A DNA stretch of 64,000 nt from Rhizobium mongolense subsp. loessense (lineage in GTDB: Bacteria > Pseudomonadota > Alphaproteobacteria > Rhizobiales > Rhizobiaceae). The position numbers and the translations under genes were made by a program. Shown here piece after piece: positions 52,256 to 61,096 of the stretch (within the stretch, counting starts at the first letter, position 1; each line of letters starts with the position of its first letter). A model generated the notes under the pieces. The model made no database searches, was not told where the DNA came from, and saw only the letters and a program-made list of their open reading frames with translations. The DNA lies in NCBI RefSeq assembly GCF_900099775.1, contig NZ_FMTM01000004.1:248001-312000 (forward strand). The letters are read 5' to 3'.

Positions 52256-53992
52256 ATGAAAAAACGCAAAACCTACGAGCAGCTTCGCTCCGCCCGCTGG
52301 ATGGTCCCCGATGATCAAAGATCCTTCGGCCACAGATCGCGCACGATGCAGATGGGCTATGACCCCGCCGACTGGGAGGGGCGCCCGATCATCGCCATCC
52401 TCAACACCTGGTCGGATGCCCAGCCCTGCCACATGCACTTCAAGGACCGAGTGGAATGGGTCAAGCGCGGCGTGCTGCAGGCAGGAGGCTTCCCGATGGA
52501 GCTTCCAGCGCTGTCACTGTCTGAAAATTTCGTCAAGCCAACGACCATGCTCTACCGCAATATGCTGGCGATGGAGAGCGAGGAATTGCTGCGCTCCCAT
52601 CCCATCGACGGCGCAGTCCTCATGGGCGGTTGCGACAAGACCACTCCAGGCCTGGTGATGGGCGCGCTCAGCATGGGTCTTCCCTTTATCTACCTGCCGG
52701 CCGGACCGATGCTGCGCGGCAACTGGGCCGGCAGGCATCTAGGTTCCGGTACCGACGGATTCAAGTTCTGGGACGAACGCCGCGCCGGCACGATTTCCAA
52801 GGAAGAATGGCAAGGGATCGAAGGGGGCATTGCCCGATCCTATGGCCACTGTATGACCATGGGAACTGCATCGACAATGACGGCGATCGCCGAGGCTATG
52901 GGACTGACGCTTCCTGGCGCCTCCTCCATCCCCGCCGCCGATGCAGGTCATCAGCGCATGTCCACGCAATGCGGCCGGCGCATCGTCGATATGGTCTGGG
53001 AGGACCTGACGCCGGACATGATCGTCACGGCGGCAGCAGTGGAGAATGCCGTGACCGTGGCGATGGCGACCGGCTGTTCCACGAATGCCATTATTCATTT
53101 GATCGCCATGGCGCGCCGCGCCGGGATCCCGCTGGAACTGGACGATCTCGACCGCATCGGACGCAAAACGCCCGTCATTGCCAATATCCGGCCATCGGGC
53201 GCGACGTACCTCATGGAGGATTTCTACTACGCCGGTGGTCTCCGGGCGCTGATGAAGCAACTGGGCGACAAGCTCAATTCGTCGGCGATCACCGTCACCG
53301 GCAAGCCGCTGACGGAGGGCCTCGACTTGGTAAAGGTCTGGAACGACGACGTCATCCGGCCGCTGTCGAACCCGGTCTATCACGAGGGGTCGCTTGCCGT
53401 CCTCAAGGGCAATCTCAGTCCCGACGGTGCGGTGATCAAGCCCGCCGCCTGTGACCCGAAATTCCACCGGCATAAAGGTCCGGCTCTCGTGGCTGATAGC
53501 TACGCCGAGCTGAAGGCGATCATCGACGATCCCGACTATCCGATGACACCGGAGACCGTTCTCGTCTTGCGCAACGCCGGCCCCCAGGGCGGACCGGGAA
53601 TGCCTGAGTGGGGAATGATTCCCATGCCCAAGGCGCTGTTGAAGCTCGGCCTGCGGGACATGGTCCGACTGTCGGACGCGCGCATGTCCGGCACTTCTTT
53701 CGGCGCCTGCGTGCTGCATGTGGCGCCGGAAGCCTATGTCGGGGGCCCGCTGGCGCTTTTGAAGAACGGCGACATCGTCGAGCTCGATATTCCCAACCGC
53801 AGCTTGAACATGCTCGTGCCGGACGAAGAACTCGCCCTTCGCCGACAGTCGTTTAAGCCGCCGGCTCCACGCTACGGCCGCGGCTACGGCTTCCTATTCT
53901 CCAAACATATCGAACAGGCAGACAAGGGCTGCGATTTCGATTTCCTGAAGACGGAATTCGGCCCTCAGGTCGATGAACCAGCGATCAACTGA
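52256..53992 (+). CDS. IlvD/Edd-family sugar-acid dehydratase
   Basis: A 578-residue dehydratase of the IlvD/Edd family, close in length and pattern to L-arabinonate/D-xylonate dehydratases. The three Fe-S cysteines are visible in DAQPCHMH (about residue 60), MGGCDKTTPG (about 125) and YGHCMTMGTAS (about 200). A [2Fe-2S] cluster and Mg2+ remove water from a 2,3-dihydroxy acid to give a 2-keto-3-deoxy acid. Downstream of a transporter and upstream of an RraA-like gene, it probably acts on an imported sugar acid rather than in branched-chain amino-acid synthesis. Confidence 0.85.
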   Translation: MKKRKTYEQLRSARWMVPDDQRSFGHRSRTMQMGYDPADWEGRPIIAILNTWSDAQPCHMHFKDRVEWVKRGVLQAGGFPMELPALSLSENFVKPTTMLYRNMLAMESEELLRSHPIDGAVLMGGCDKTTPGLVMGALSMGLPFIYLPAGPMLRGNWAGRHLGSGTDGFKFWDERRAGTISKEEWQGIEGGIARSYGHCMTMGTASTMTAIAEAMGLTLPGASSIPAADAGHQRMSTQCGRRIVDMVWEDLTPDMIVTAAAVENAVTVAMATGCSTNAIIHLIAMARRAGIPLELDDLDRIGRKTPVIANIRPSGATYLMEDFYYAGGLRALMKQLGDKLNSSAITVTGKPLTEGLDLVKVWNDDVIRPLSNPVYHEGSLAVLKGNLSPDGAVIKPAACDPKFHRHKGPALVADSYAELKAIIDDPDYPMTPETVLVLRNAGPQGGPGMPEWGMIPMPKALLKLGLRDMVRLSDARMSGTSFGACVLHVAPEAYVGGPLALLKNGDIVELDIPNRSLNMLVPDEELALRRQSFKPPAPRYGRGYGFLFSKHIEQADKGCDFDFLKTEFGPQVDEPAIN

Positions 53993-54013
53993 TCTTTCCA
54001 GCCGGAGATGACA

Positions 54014-54739
54014 ATGACCGACTACGCTCTTTCCGACGAAACCCGCGAAAAATTGATGAAGGCGTCGACCGCCTCCGTTGCCACTGCGCTCTACAAACGC
54101 GGCCTGCGCAACCAGTTCATCCAGAATGTCCACCCGGTCGCCTGGAAGGGCAAAAACATGGTCGGACAGGCCTTCACCCTTCGCTACATTCCGGCGCGCG
54201 AGGATCGCAATCCCATCACTGTGTTCCGCAACGCGGACCACCCGCAGCGGGTCGCGGTCGAAACCTGCCCGCCTGGCTGGGTGCTTGTCATGGACAGCAG
54301 GAAAGACGCGCGGGCCGCATCGGCAGGCTCTATCCTCGTTACAAGGCTTGCGATGCGCGGTTGCGCCGGCGTCGTATCTGACGGCGGCTTTCGCGACGCC
54401 GAAGGCATCGGCAGGTTGGACATGCCGGCTTACCATCAGCGCCCGTCGGCGCCGACCAATCTAACTCTCCACGAGGCGCTCGACATTAACGTGCCGATTT
54501 GCTGCGGTGACGCCCCGGTTTTCCCCGGGGACGTGCTCGTCGGCGATGGTGACGGGGTCATGGTCATTCCAGCGCATTTGGCCGATGAGATCGCCGAGGA
54601 ATGCGCCGGCATGGAAAGCTTCGAGGATTTTGTTCTCGAACAGGTCCAGGACGGCGCTGCCGTGATCGGGCTTTATCCGCCAACGACGGACAAAGCGCAA
54701 AACGACTATGCTCGATGGCGTAAAAGAACCGGGCGCTGA
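54014..54739 (+). CDS. RraA / HMG-aldolase-like protein
   Basis: A 241-residue member of the RraA-like superfamily, which includes RNase E inhibitors and class II HMG/CHA aldolases. The central GSILVTRLAMRGCAGVVSDGGFRDAEGI segment contains the Arg-Asp pair (near residue 137) that binds pyruvate enolate and metal in the aldolases. GDVLVGDGDGVMVIP near 175 is also conserved. The dehydratase next door makes a 2-keto-3-deoxy acid, so an aldolase or decarboxylase role is more likely than RNase control. ATG 54014 is six bases from GGAG; ATG 54008 lies too close to it. Confidence 0.75.
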   Translation: MTDYALSDETREKLMKASTASVATALYKRGLRNQFIQNVHPVAWKGKNMVGQAFTLRYIPAREDRNPITVFRNADHPQRVAVETCPPGWVLVMDSRKDARAASAGSILVTRLAMRGCAGVVSDGGFRDAEGIGRLDMPAYHQRPSAPTNLTLHEALDINVPICCGDAPVFPGDVLVGDGDGVMVIPAHLADEIAEECAGMESFEDFVLEQVQDGAAVIGLYPPTTDKAQNDYARWRKRTGR

Positions 54740-55102
54740 GCCCGAGCGGCATAAGCCGCACTCAATTGAGGTCAGAAGATCCAGAAACCAGTTCGCGTCC
54801 ATCATTCCGACGCAGGCTCAGGCCGTTGAGGAAAAGCCGTGAGCTGTTGCCAAACGCCTAGCCGCTTTCGAGCCAGAACATGACGGGACGAAGCTGGTCG
54901 CTTTCCGCCCTTCCAAGAAAGCCGACCGCTTCGATCGTTCCCCACTCGGAGGGAGCAGGGATGCCGGATCACGCCCGTCGTGTGGCACATCCGCCGAAAT
55001 AAACGTCGTCAGCAGCGAGGAGGTCGGCCGCTCCTTCCTGCTTTTGACTACCGGGACTGGTTCGCTGCAATGATCGCCATTCGAATTGCGTAAATCGCAT
55101 AG
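54740..55102. other. Intergenic stretch without a supported gene
   Basis: About 360 bases between the RraA-like gene and the toxin-antitoxin promoter. I see no coding frame with a motif, no clear terminator and no RNA gene. Confidence 0.4.
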
Positions 55103-55129
55103 AATACGTATTATAGGTAATTCAATACG
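55103..55129. promoter_or_regulatory. Candidate operator of the Phd-type antitoxin
   Basis: A perfect palindrome AATACGTATT (55103-55112) is followed by AATACG again at 55124-55129, all within 40 bases of the antitoxin start. Repeated half sites next to the promoter fit autoregulation by a Phd/YefM antitoxin. Confidence 0.45.
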
Positions 55130-55140
55130 GAGACTTGGGA

Positions 55141-55386
55141 ATGAAGCAATTCACCTTCTCAGACATGAACCGGGCTTCGGGCGAAATCCTCGAAGCGGCT
55201 TTGGTTGAACCAGTCACCCTGACGAAGCGCGGGAAAGACAAACTCGTCATTCTGACCGCGGAGCAGTATCGCAAGCTCATCGGTCGTTCGCACACCGTTG
55301 CATACGGCCTGATGGATGCTCCCGAAGACATCCACCGGGAACTTATGACCGGTCTTGAGGACATTATCGAGGGCGACAATGCTTGA
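55141..55386 (+). CDS. Phd/YefM-type antitoxin
   Basis: An 81-residue protein with the Phd/YefM N-terminal DNA-binding fold (FSDMNRASGEILEAALVEPVTLTKRGKDKLVILTAEQY, residues 5-42) and an acidic C-terminal tail that would wrap the toxin. ATG 55141 follows GGAG. It overlaps the toxin gene by eight bases, the normal coupling for such pairs. It neutralises the toxin and represses the operon. Confidence 0.75.
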   Translation: MKQFTFSDMNRASGEILEAALVEPVTLTKRGKDKLVILTAEQYRKLIGRSHTVAYGLMDAPEDIHRELMTGLEDIIEGDNA

Positions 55387-55774
55387 GCCTGGGCAGATCG
55401 TCCGCTTCTTCTACCTGTGGACGCGCCAAGCCGCCGTTGGTGAAGAGTCCGGTCGCAAGGCGAGGCCCGTTTGCGTCGTCGTTCGCACCGCGGCAGTGCC
55501 AGGAGCTGTGTTTCTGTTTCCCATCACAACGCAATTTCCCGACATGGACCGGCTCTCTCTTGCCATCAGCCAAATCGAATGCCGTCGCGCCGGGCTGGAT
55601 TTTCCATGCTGGATCATCCTCGACGAGTACAATCGGGTTGAACTCGACAAGGCGTTTGACTTCGAGTCGACCGCGCCCCTTGGCAGTTTCAGTCCTGCCT
55701 TTCTCAAGAGAATCGCGCTGACCGTCAAAAATGCGGCCGCAGCCCGAAGGCTCGCTGGTATCACGCGCTCCTGA
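55379..55774 (+). CDS. MazF/PemK-like toxin
   Basis: A 131-residue protein starting MLEPGQIVRFFYLW with RKARPVCVVV near residue 27 and FLFPITTQFP near 45, the order of strands seen in PemK/MazF-like beta-barrel ribonucleases. The C-terminal half is longer and diverged, so catalysis by the usual Arg/Thr pair is not certain. The start overlaps the antitoxin by eight bases. Confidence 0.6.
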   Translation: MLEPGQIVRFFYLWTRQAAVGEESGRKARPVCVVVRTAAVPGAVFLFPITTQFPDMDRLSLAISQIECRRAGLDFPCWIILDEYNRVELDKAFDFESTAPLGSFSPAFLKRIALTVKNAAAARRLAGITRS

Positions 55775-56384
55775 CGCCTACGCCTGCGATAGGGAATGAC
55801 ACGCGCGGCTGTCGTACCTCGGGCGCGCCGGCGTCCGCCATTCTCGCTCCCTTCAATCTTTGCGCAAGGCATGCCCACTGCGGTCTCGATGGGGCATGTG
55901 TGATCGGAGAACGCCTCACGCTGCTCGGCTCGATCGTCCTCCCGCAACGGCCGGCTCGTTTTCTTCCCCTGATGGCTGCGCCGTCATTTCTCGCGATAGC
56001 CAAGAAGGACTCGGCCCATGAACAGGACAGATTCGGCAAGCTATGTCGCGTCGGGCCGTTTCGTCGCCCGACCGATCCACAGATGTTTTAGGAGCTAGGT
56101 AGCAAACGCTATCAGCAGGCGCAGCATTCGGCCCAAGTGGTAATTTAAAAAGTCGGCCGCAGCTAAATTACAGACCTAAGCGCGGCTCAATGGCGTTCCC
56201 CGCTGGAACGAACCTAACCTCGCTGCCTCGCCCTCGTCCGCTTGTCGCTACCAGCCCGAATTTCCCAAGGTATTTAAGGCCAGCATAGTACCTTGACGGG
56301 GGTGGCGAGCTTGGAATAGCGCTGCTAGATTCATTTGCTGGATGTATTCGAAAAGGCGGGGCGTTCCAGGATCGATATCCTCGT
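55775..56384. other. Intergenic stretch without a supported gene
   Basis: About 600 bases with only short, motif-free frames. The right part leads into the aldehyde dehydrogenase remnant. The high density of stops and lack of coding periodicity suggest decayed DNA. Confidence 0.4.
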
Positions 56385-56570
56385 CAGCGGTGACAGGAGG
56401 CGGGCCTCCGTGAGATCGCCCCTGATGTAGGAGACGTGCCCGTAGGGCGCGTCGTTGGCATTGCAACGGCTTCGTCTCTGTTTCATAGCTGAGGATGACC
56501 AGCTCCGGACCAAAGGATTTCTCCCGCGCAATGGCCATATTGTGCGTGAATATGCCAAAGACGGTTGGGC
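56385..56570 (-). pseudogene. Aldehyde dehydrogenase remnant
   Basis: On the minus strand one frame reads PTVFGIFTHNMAIAREKSFG then PELVILSYETE, and after a shift at about 56462-56476 the neighbouring frame continues NDAPYGHVSYIRGDLTEARL. Together they match the C-terminal third of aldehyde dehydrogenases (the IAREEIFGPVL and ANDTPYGLAAYV region). The rest of the gene is gone. It is non-functional. The region 56571-56768 shows no further recognisable part. Confidence 0.55.
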
Positions 56571-56768
56571 CTGGAAGATCGTGAGCCGCCAAAGCGTCTA
56601 CGACATGGGATCGTTCACCTTTCCACGGGGAATCGTCGCCTTCGATGAAGTGGTTTCGAACGGTCCCCCGAGAATATGCGGCGCTTGCATATGTACTGGA
56701 GAAGAGCGGTCTCCGCGTGAACCGCGTCTTCGTTACTAACTGCCTCAATGCCATACCGTAGATGTCTT

Positions 56769-57179
56769 TCATCGCTTTTCCGGGATCTTGCGAAGCAACG
56801 TTGTGTGCCAGGCAAGGAGTAGTGGCACACCAACGAGCTCGGCGATAATGGCGGCATTCAGCGCACCGCCGGGCAGGCCGAATTGCAACGCCGCTGCAGC
56901 GCGCGCCAGACCACTCAAGAACAGGATACCGAGAAGGCCGCGAAACCAGCCTGCATTCGCGCGAAGATCCCCGCTTGTACGCCAGAGACCCAGCCCCCAA
57001 CCGATCCAAATCATACCGAAAAAACGGACCTGGCTCTCAAGGACGGGATTTTCCAGCACCCCGGGCGGCATTTTCATGCCAGCGATTGCAAGCGAATGGC
57101 TGCCGATCACGACATCGAGCAAGCCTGTCAGAACCGGGACCAGGCAGAGAATTCGGACAATCATCGTGAGCAGGGACAT
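56769..57179 (-). CDS. DUF4345 family membrane protein
   Basis: A 136-residue membrane protein with four predicted helices (about residues 5-25, 50-68, 80-100 and 108-128). The pattern GMIWIGWGLGLWR and the LFLSGLARAAA stretch are typical of the DUF4345 family. No function is known. AAGGAGACACGG lies before ATG 57179. It follows a truncated hydrolase gene by 64 bases on the same strand and may once have shared its operon. Confidence 0.72.
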   Translation of the reverse strand: MSLLTMIVRILCLVPVLTGLLDVVIGSHSLAIAGMKMPPGVLENPVLESQVRFFGMIWIGWGLGLWRTSGDLRANAGWFRGLLGILFLSGLARAAAALQFGLPGGALNAAIIAELVGVPLLLAWHTTLLRKIPEKR

Positions 57180-57243
57180 CCGTGTCTCCTTTTGAGGAAA
57201 ATGTGGCTGGGTCCGATCACATGCGACTTACCAAGCATAGTCT

Positions 57244-57450
57244 TCAAGTTATATCCCAGTTGTCATATGTAATTACCCGATTTCCATGTCGCACAAGTTC
57301 TTCGGTCAGCGGATCCGTATGTTCCGATATCTGTCCTCCAACACCCTGCACAACCAGTACGGGGCAATCTTTCGGATCACCGACGCTTTTGTAAGCGGTA
57401 CTGATACCGTTGGCGGCAACGGTACCGTAAGCTGCATTGGTTTTTCTCAT
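57244..57450 (-). pseudogene. Alpha/beta hydrolase gene, N-terminal fragment
   Basis: The frame starts at ATG 57450 with a good GGAGG site and reads as the N-terminus of an alpha/beta-fold hydrolase: GTVAANGISTAYKSVGDPKD, then VLVVQGVGGQ where HGVGG is expected, and ELVRHGNRVITYDNWDIT. It stops after 68 codons, where DNRD(G/I)GxS should follow and the catalytic triad would begin. The oxyanion His is replaced by Gln. I conclude that the gene is truncated. Confidence 0.6.
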
Positions 57451-57496
57451 TTATGCCCTCCTTTTCGTTATTACTGCGAGATACGAGGGGAGAGCT

Positions 57497-58729
57497 TCAG
57501 TGCTGATCTCCCACCGGTTCCGGCGCAACCTGCGTCTCTGCGCCGGAAAGTATCGGGCGCGGCGATAAACTCCGGTCCAGGGTCCAGCTCCAGAGCGCAA
57601 CCCCCAGACCTGAGAGGGTCACAATTGCGGCGATCCATCCCAGCGCCTGCAAGCCAAGCGCACTGTCGATGACCACTCCCCCAAGGGCGGCACCGCCTGC
57701 ATTTCCGACATTGAAGGCCGCGATATTGGCAGCTGAAGCAAGGCTCGGAGCTCCCTCCGCTTGCTGCAGGACGCGCATCTGCAGCGGCGACACGGTTCCA
57801 AAGGCCGCCGCACCCAGCATGAAAACGGCGGCGATCGCCGTGGCGGAGTGGAATTGAGCGAGTGAAAGAAAGGCCAGAACGAGAGCAAGGAAAGCTAGGG
57901 AGCCGGTGACTGCTGGCATAAGACTGCAATCCGCGAAACGTCCTCCAATGATATTACCCAGTATCAGTCCGGCTCCAAAGAGGATCAACACAGGCGCGAC
58001 TGTCGATTCATCGAATCCGGTCACCTCGTTCAAAATCGGAGCGATATAGGTGAAGGCCGTAAAGACGCCACCATAACCAAGCACAGTCATCAACAGACCA
58101 AGCCAGACCTGCTTGCGTTTGAACGCGCCAAATTCAGCCGCCCACCCGCGCTTGGATCCTGCATCTATTGCCGGTACCAGAAAAGCAGTCGCCAGGAAGG
58201 CAACGGCGGCGATACCGGTCACAGCCCAAAACGTCGCCCGCCATCCAAAAGCCTGCCCGATATAAGTGCCGAAGGGGACGCCGAGAATATTGGCGAGGGT
58301 TGCTCCCGTGAACATGACAGCAATCGCAGTCGCCTGCCTTTCCTTGGGCACCAGCCCGGTCGCAACGACTGCGCCAACGCCGAAAAATGCACCATGCGCA
58401 AACGCTGTGACGACCCGGGCGATCATTAACGTCCAATAGTCAGCGGCCAAGGCGCATAGGAGATTTCCGAGGATGAAAAGAGCGGTGAGCCCAAGGAGGA
58501 CCGGTTTCCTCGGAAAGGACGACGTCGCCAGTGTCAATAGCGGTGCGCCGACTACCACACCGAGCGCATATCCTGTGATTAGGAGCCCGGCAGCGGAAAT
58601 TGACACACCGAAATCGCGTCCGACCTCAAGAAGCAGCCCCATTATGACGAATTCTGTGGTCCCAATGCAGAAAGCTGTTGCTGCCAACGCGTAAAGTGCA
58701 ATGGGCAATCCTGATCGTGAGGCGGCCAT
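57497..58729 (-). CDS. MFS transporter (arabinose-efflux/YdhP type)
   Basis: A 410-residue major facilitator with 12 predicted helices. TEFVIMGLLLEVGRDFGVS near residue 27 and ITGYALGVVVGAPL with FPRKPVLLG near residues 50-75 are the signatures of the DHA1 YdhP/AraJ/PbuE subgroup, drug:H+ antiporters or exporters of sugars and purines. ATG 58729 follows AGGAGT. It is divergent from a LysR regulator that probably controls it. The exported compound is unknown. Confidence 0.85.
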   Translation of the reverse strand: MAASRSGLPIALYALAATAFCIGTTEFVIMGLLLEVGRDFGVSISAAGLLITGYALGVVVGAPLLTLATSSFPRKPVLLGLTALFILGNLLCALAADYWTLMIARVVTAFAHGAFFGVGAVVATGLVPKERQATAIAVMFTGATLANILGVPFGTYIGQAFGWRATFWAVTGIAAVAFLATAFLVPAIDAGSKRGWAAEFGAFKRKQVWLGLLMTVLGYGGVFTAFTYIAPILNEVTGFDESTVAPVLILFGAGLILGNIIGGRFADCSLMPAVTGSLAFLALVLAFLSLAQFHSATAIAAVFMLGAAAFGTVSPLQMRVLQQAEGAPSLASAANIAAFNVGNAGGAALGGVVIDSALGLQALGWIAAIVTLSGLGVALWSWTLDRSLSPRPILSGAETQVAPEPVGDQH

Positions 58730-58864
58730 CAAGTACTCCTTTTTCGGAGAAAGTGAATGCTGGGTCATCCAGCGACTTTCTCCAATTAGACGGCCCACGA
58801 ATTCTTTGACAAGAATGCAAAATGGAATATCATGTTTGAATATTATTCACACATGGGACCGGTC

Positions 58865-59788
58865 ATGATTTCCAAAAACCGCAGTGCTGAAATGGAAGTC
58901 TTCGTCCGGGTGATTGAGGCCGGCAGCCTTTCGGAGGCGGGACGCCAACTCGGTCTCAGCCCGTCGGCCGTCAGCAAGCTTATTTCCAGACTGGAGACGC
59001 GGCTTGGGGTGCGGCTGCTGGCACGAACGGCCAGAGCGCTCACGGCAACCAGCGAAGGCGAGGCCTACTACGACCGCAGTCTGCAGATTCTCGCGGATAT
59101 TGACGAGGCGGACCGCGCCGCGTCACAATCAGCCATTCCAACCGGCCGTCTGAGAGTGAATGCCTCGCTCGTGCTCGGAAACCATCTCCTCGTCCCTCTG
59201 CTGCCTGAATTCTTCGGCCGCTATCCGCAGATCCTCCTTGATCTTACGTTTACCGATGATGTGATTGATATTGTCGAGGAACGCGCCGATGTGGCAATCC
59301 GGTTGGGGCCTCTCACCAATTCCGGCCTCAAAACGCGGAAGCTGGGTGAAAGCCGCCGGTATGTTGTCGCCGCCCCCTCCTATCTTGCCCGTCACGGTGT
59401 GCCCGACACGCCACAGGAACTGGCCGATCATAATTGCCTCGGTTTTAATTTCCGCCGGACGCTCAGTCCGTGGCGTTTTGCTGAAGACACCGTCCAGCGT
59501 CCGTTGGCAGGCAGCGCGGAAGTCAACAATGGGGAGACACTGCGCCAGCTCGTTCTAGCCGGCGTTGGGCTGGGCCGTCTTGCGGCCTTCCATGTCGGCG
59601 AAGATATCGTGGCTGGCCGGTTGGTGCGAGTGCTCACCGACTACGACCCGCGTGATCCGGAGGAAGTCCATGCGGTCTTTGTTGACAAGCGGCACATGTC
59701 AGGGCGGCTGCGCGCCTTCATCGACTTCCTCGTTGAACAGGTCACACCCGCACTATCCGCGGTACCCGATAAATCGGTGTCTCCTTGA
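58865..59788 (+). CDS. LysR-family transcriptional regulator
   Basis: A 307-residue regulator. The helix-turn-helix is residues 7-66 (EVFVRVIEAGSLSEAGRQLG, then SPSAVSKLISRLETRLG) and the effector domain follows. It belongs to the large CrgA/PecT-like subgroup. Start codons at 58832 and 58856 are in frame; I prefer 58865, which gives the usual five to ten residues before the helix-turn-helix. Being divergent from the MFS exporter at 58729, it likely regulates that gene. Confidence 0.85.
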   Translation: MISKNRSAEMEVFVRVIEAGSLSEAGRQLGLSPSAVSKLISRLETRLGVRLLARTARALTATSEGEAYYDRSLQILADIDEADRAASQSAIPTGRLRVNASLVLGNHLLVPLLPEFFGRYPQILLDLTFTDDVIDIVEERADVAIRLGPLTNSGLKTRKLGESRRYVVAAPSYLARHGVPDTPQELADHNCLGFNFRRTLSPWRFAEDTVQRPLAGSAEVNNGETLRQLVLAGVGLGRLAAFHVGEDIVAGRLVRVLTDYDPRDPEEVHAVFVDKRHMSGRLRAFIDFLVEQVTPALSAVPDKSVSP

Positions 59789-59795
59789 CCCGCCA

Positions 59796-59963
59796 TTAGA
59801 GCCTGACAAGAAGTTTACCAAAATTCTTTCCTTGAAGCAGGCCGATAAATGCGTCCGGAGCCTGCTCCACTTCGTCGACGATATCTTCCTTATATTTGAT
59901 GACCCCTCGCGCAAGCCAATCGGCCATTTCCGCATAGAAAGCGGGATGCTCGGCTGGACATGT
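59796..59963 (-). pseudogene. NADP-dependent oxidoreductase, C-terminal fragment
   Basis: A minus-strand reading from about 59963 to the TAA at 59796-59798 gives HPAFYAEMADWLARGVIKYK then EDIVDEVEQAPDAFIGLLQG and KNFGKLLVRL. This is the C-terminus of medium-chain NADP-dependent oxidoreductases (leukotriene B4 dehydrogenase/YncB group). No upstream part or start is present: the sequence switches at about 59960 to a helicase fragment on the other strand. Confidence 0.65.
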
Positions 59964-60148
59964 TGTTCCTGACGATGCCGATCGCCTGCAAAGGAACTTT
60001 GGCGCAATATGTAGGCCGTTTGCATAGACAGCACGATGGTAAGCGAGACGTCATGGTCGTTGACTATGTCGATAACACCGTTCCTGTGCTGGCCCGGATG
60101 GCTGCAAAGCGGCGAGTGGGTTATCGCGCGCTCTATGTCATCGAGTGA
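59960..60148 (+). pseudogene. DEAD/DEAH helicase, C-terminal fragment
   Basis: The frame reads LFLTMPIACKGTLAQYVGRL, HRQHDGKRDVMVVDYVDNTV and PVLARMAAKRRVGYRALYVI, then stops. It matches the last 60 residues of superfamily II helicases of the COG1061 type, where QYVGRLHR is motif VI with the arginine finger. The rest of the helicase is missing. It abuts the oxidoreductase fragment at about 59960. Confidence 0.65.
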
Positions 60149-60364
60149 TGGCGCCCAGCTGTGAGCGGAGCGCCATCACTCAACCCCTCGGAATCATGCG
60201 GAGCGGAATCCGCCGCAAACATCGGCAAAGTCGGCCTTAAGCGACCAACGCTGCGCATGATCCCGCTCTCTGCATAAGCGACATTTTGTGGAGCTCCACA
60301 TAATGTCGGGTTCGGCGGCAACGGCGATGCCGTGCCCGCTTCCCCAGATGGTTAGAATTCGGAA

Positions 60365-60814
60365 TCAGATCTGCTTGCCAAGTTTGGCATCTACAGACTG
60401 CGAATTCGATCCCCGAACCGCGAAGAACAAGAAAATGGCAGTCCAGAGGATCGATTTCTCGGCGCCACCAAGGCCTTCACCTCGCACAACACCATGGAAA
60501 TAGACAGTGACCAGGAGCACGATCATTGCAGCGAAAGCGGCTGGCCGCGTGAACAGTCCGATTGCGATCAAAATGCCGCCGAAGAATTCGGTTGCTGCAA
60601 GCAACGGCGACCAGAAAAAACCGGGATAGAAGCCGAGACCTTCCACCATGCCGACAGCTCCGAAGGGATTCAGGATCTTGCCGTAGCCATGGGTCACCAG
60701 CAGTCCGCCGGCGATAACACGCAGAGCCGTTTCAGCGATGGTGTTAAATGGCATGTAAATTCTCTGAAGTGCCGGCACCATCGGGCGGGGTCGGCTATCG
60801 GCAAAATCTGTCAT
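60365..60814 (-). CDS. DoxX-family membrane protein
   Basis: A 149-residue membrane protein with four predicted helices. GGLLVTHGYGKILNPFG near residue 36, AATEFFGGILIAIGLFTRPAAF near 73 and VYFHGVVRGEGLGGAEKSILW near 103 are DoxX-family landmarks. Family members act in thiosulfate:quinone oxidation or redox stress, but most are uncharacterised. GGAAAGG lies before ATG 60814. Confidence 0.82.
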   Translation of the reverse strand: MTDFADSRPRPMVPALQRIYMPFNTIAETALRVIAGGLLVTHGYGKILNPFGAVGMVEGLGFYPGFFWSPLLAATEFFGGILIAIGLFTRPAAFAAMIVLLVTVYFHGVVRGEGLGGAEKSILWTAIFLFFAVRGSNSQSVDAKLGKQI

Positions 60815-61034
60815 GGGTGACCTTTCCGTTCATTGTGATGCAACACATCTGCCGTGAACCGGTTCAAGAGCCAAGTCCGACGGGGTTAAAATATGACCGT
60901 GTGAGTTAACAATGACGTGATTTCGACGTCACAACAGCGAATGCGCGGGCGCAGCGGGCAGACGCTGCATATGGCCTGTTGCGAGCTCTGTCCTTGACCA
61001 CAAGGTTCGGCCCGAAGAGTTTCGGAAACAAAGA

Positions 61035-61060
61035 GCCCGCCGCTCATGACAGCGGCGGGC
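61035..61060 (-). terminator. Rho-independent terminator
   Basis: A perfect 10-base-pair stem (GCCCGCCGCT at 61035-61044 and AGCGGCGGGC at 61051-61060, 6-base loop) is followed on the minus strand by TCTTTGTTT. It lies 37 bases downstream of the small exported-protein gene at 61097 and ends its transcript. Confidence 0.75.
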
Positions 61061-61096
61061 CTTCGAAAGCTCTTACTAAGCTTCCAGGAAACAGAT

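Noticed and set aside
55900..56091. 63-codon plus-strand frame after the MazF-like gene
   Set aside because: Mixed composition, no motif and no ribosome site.
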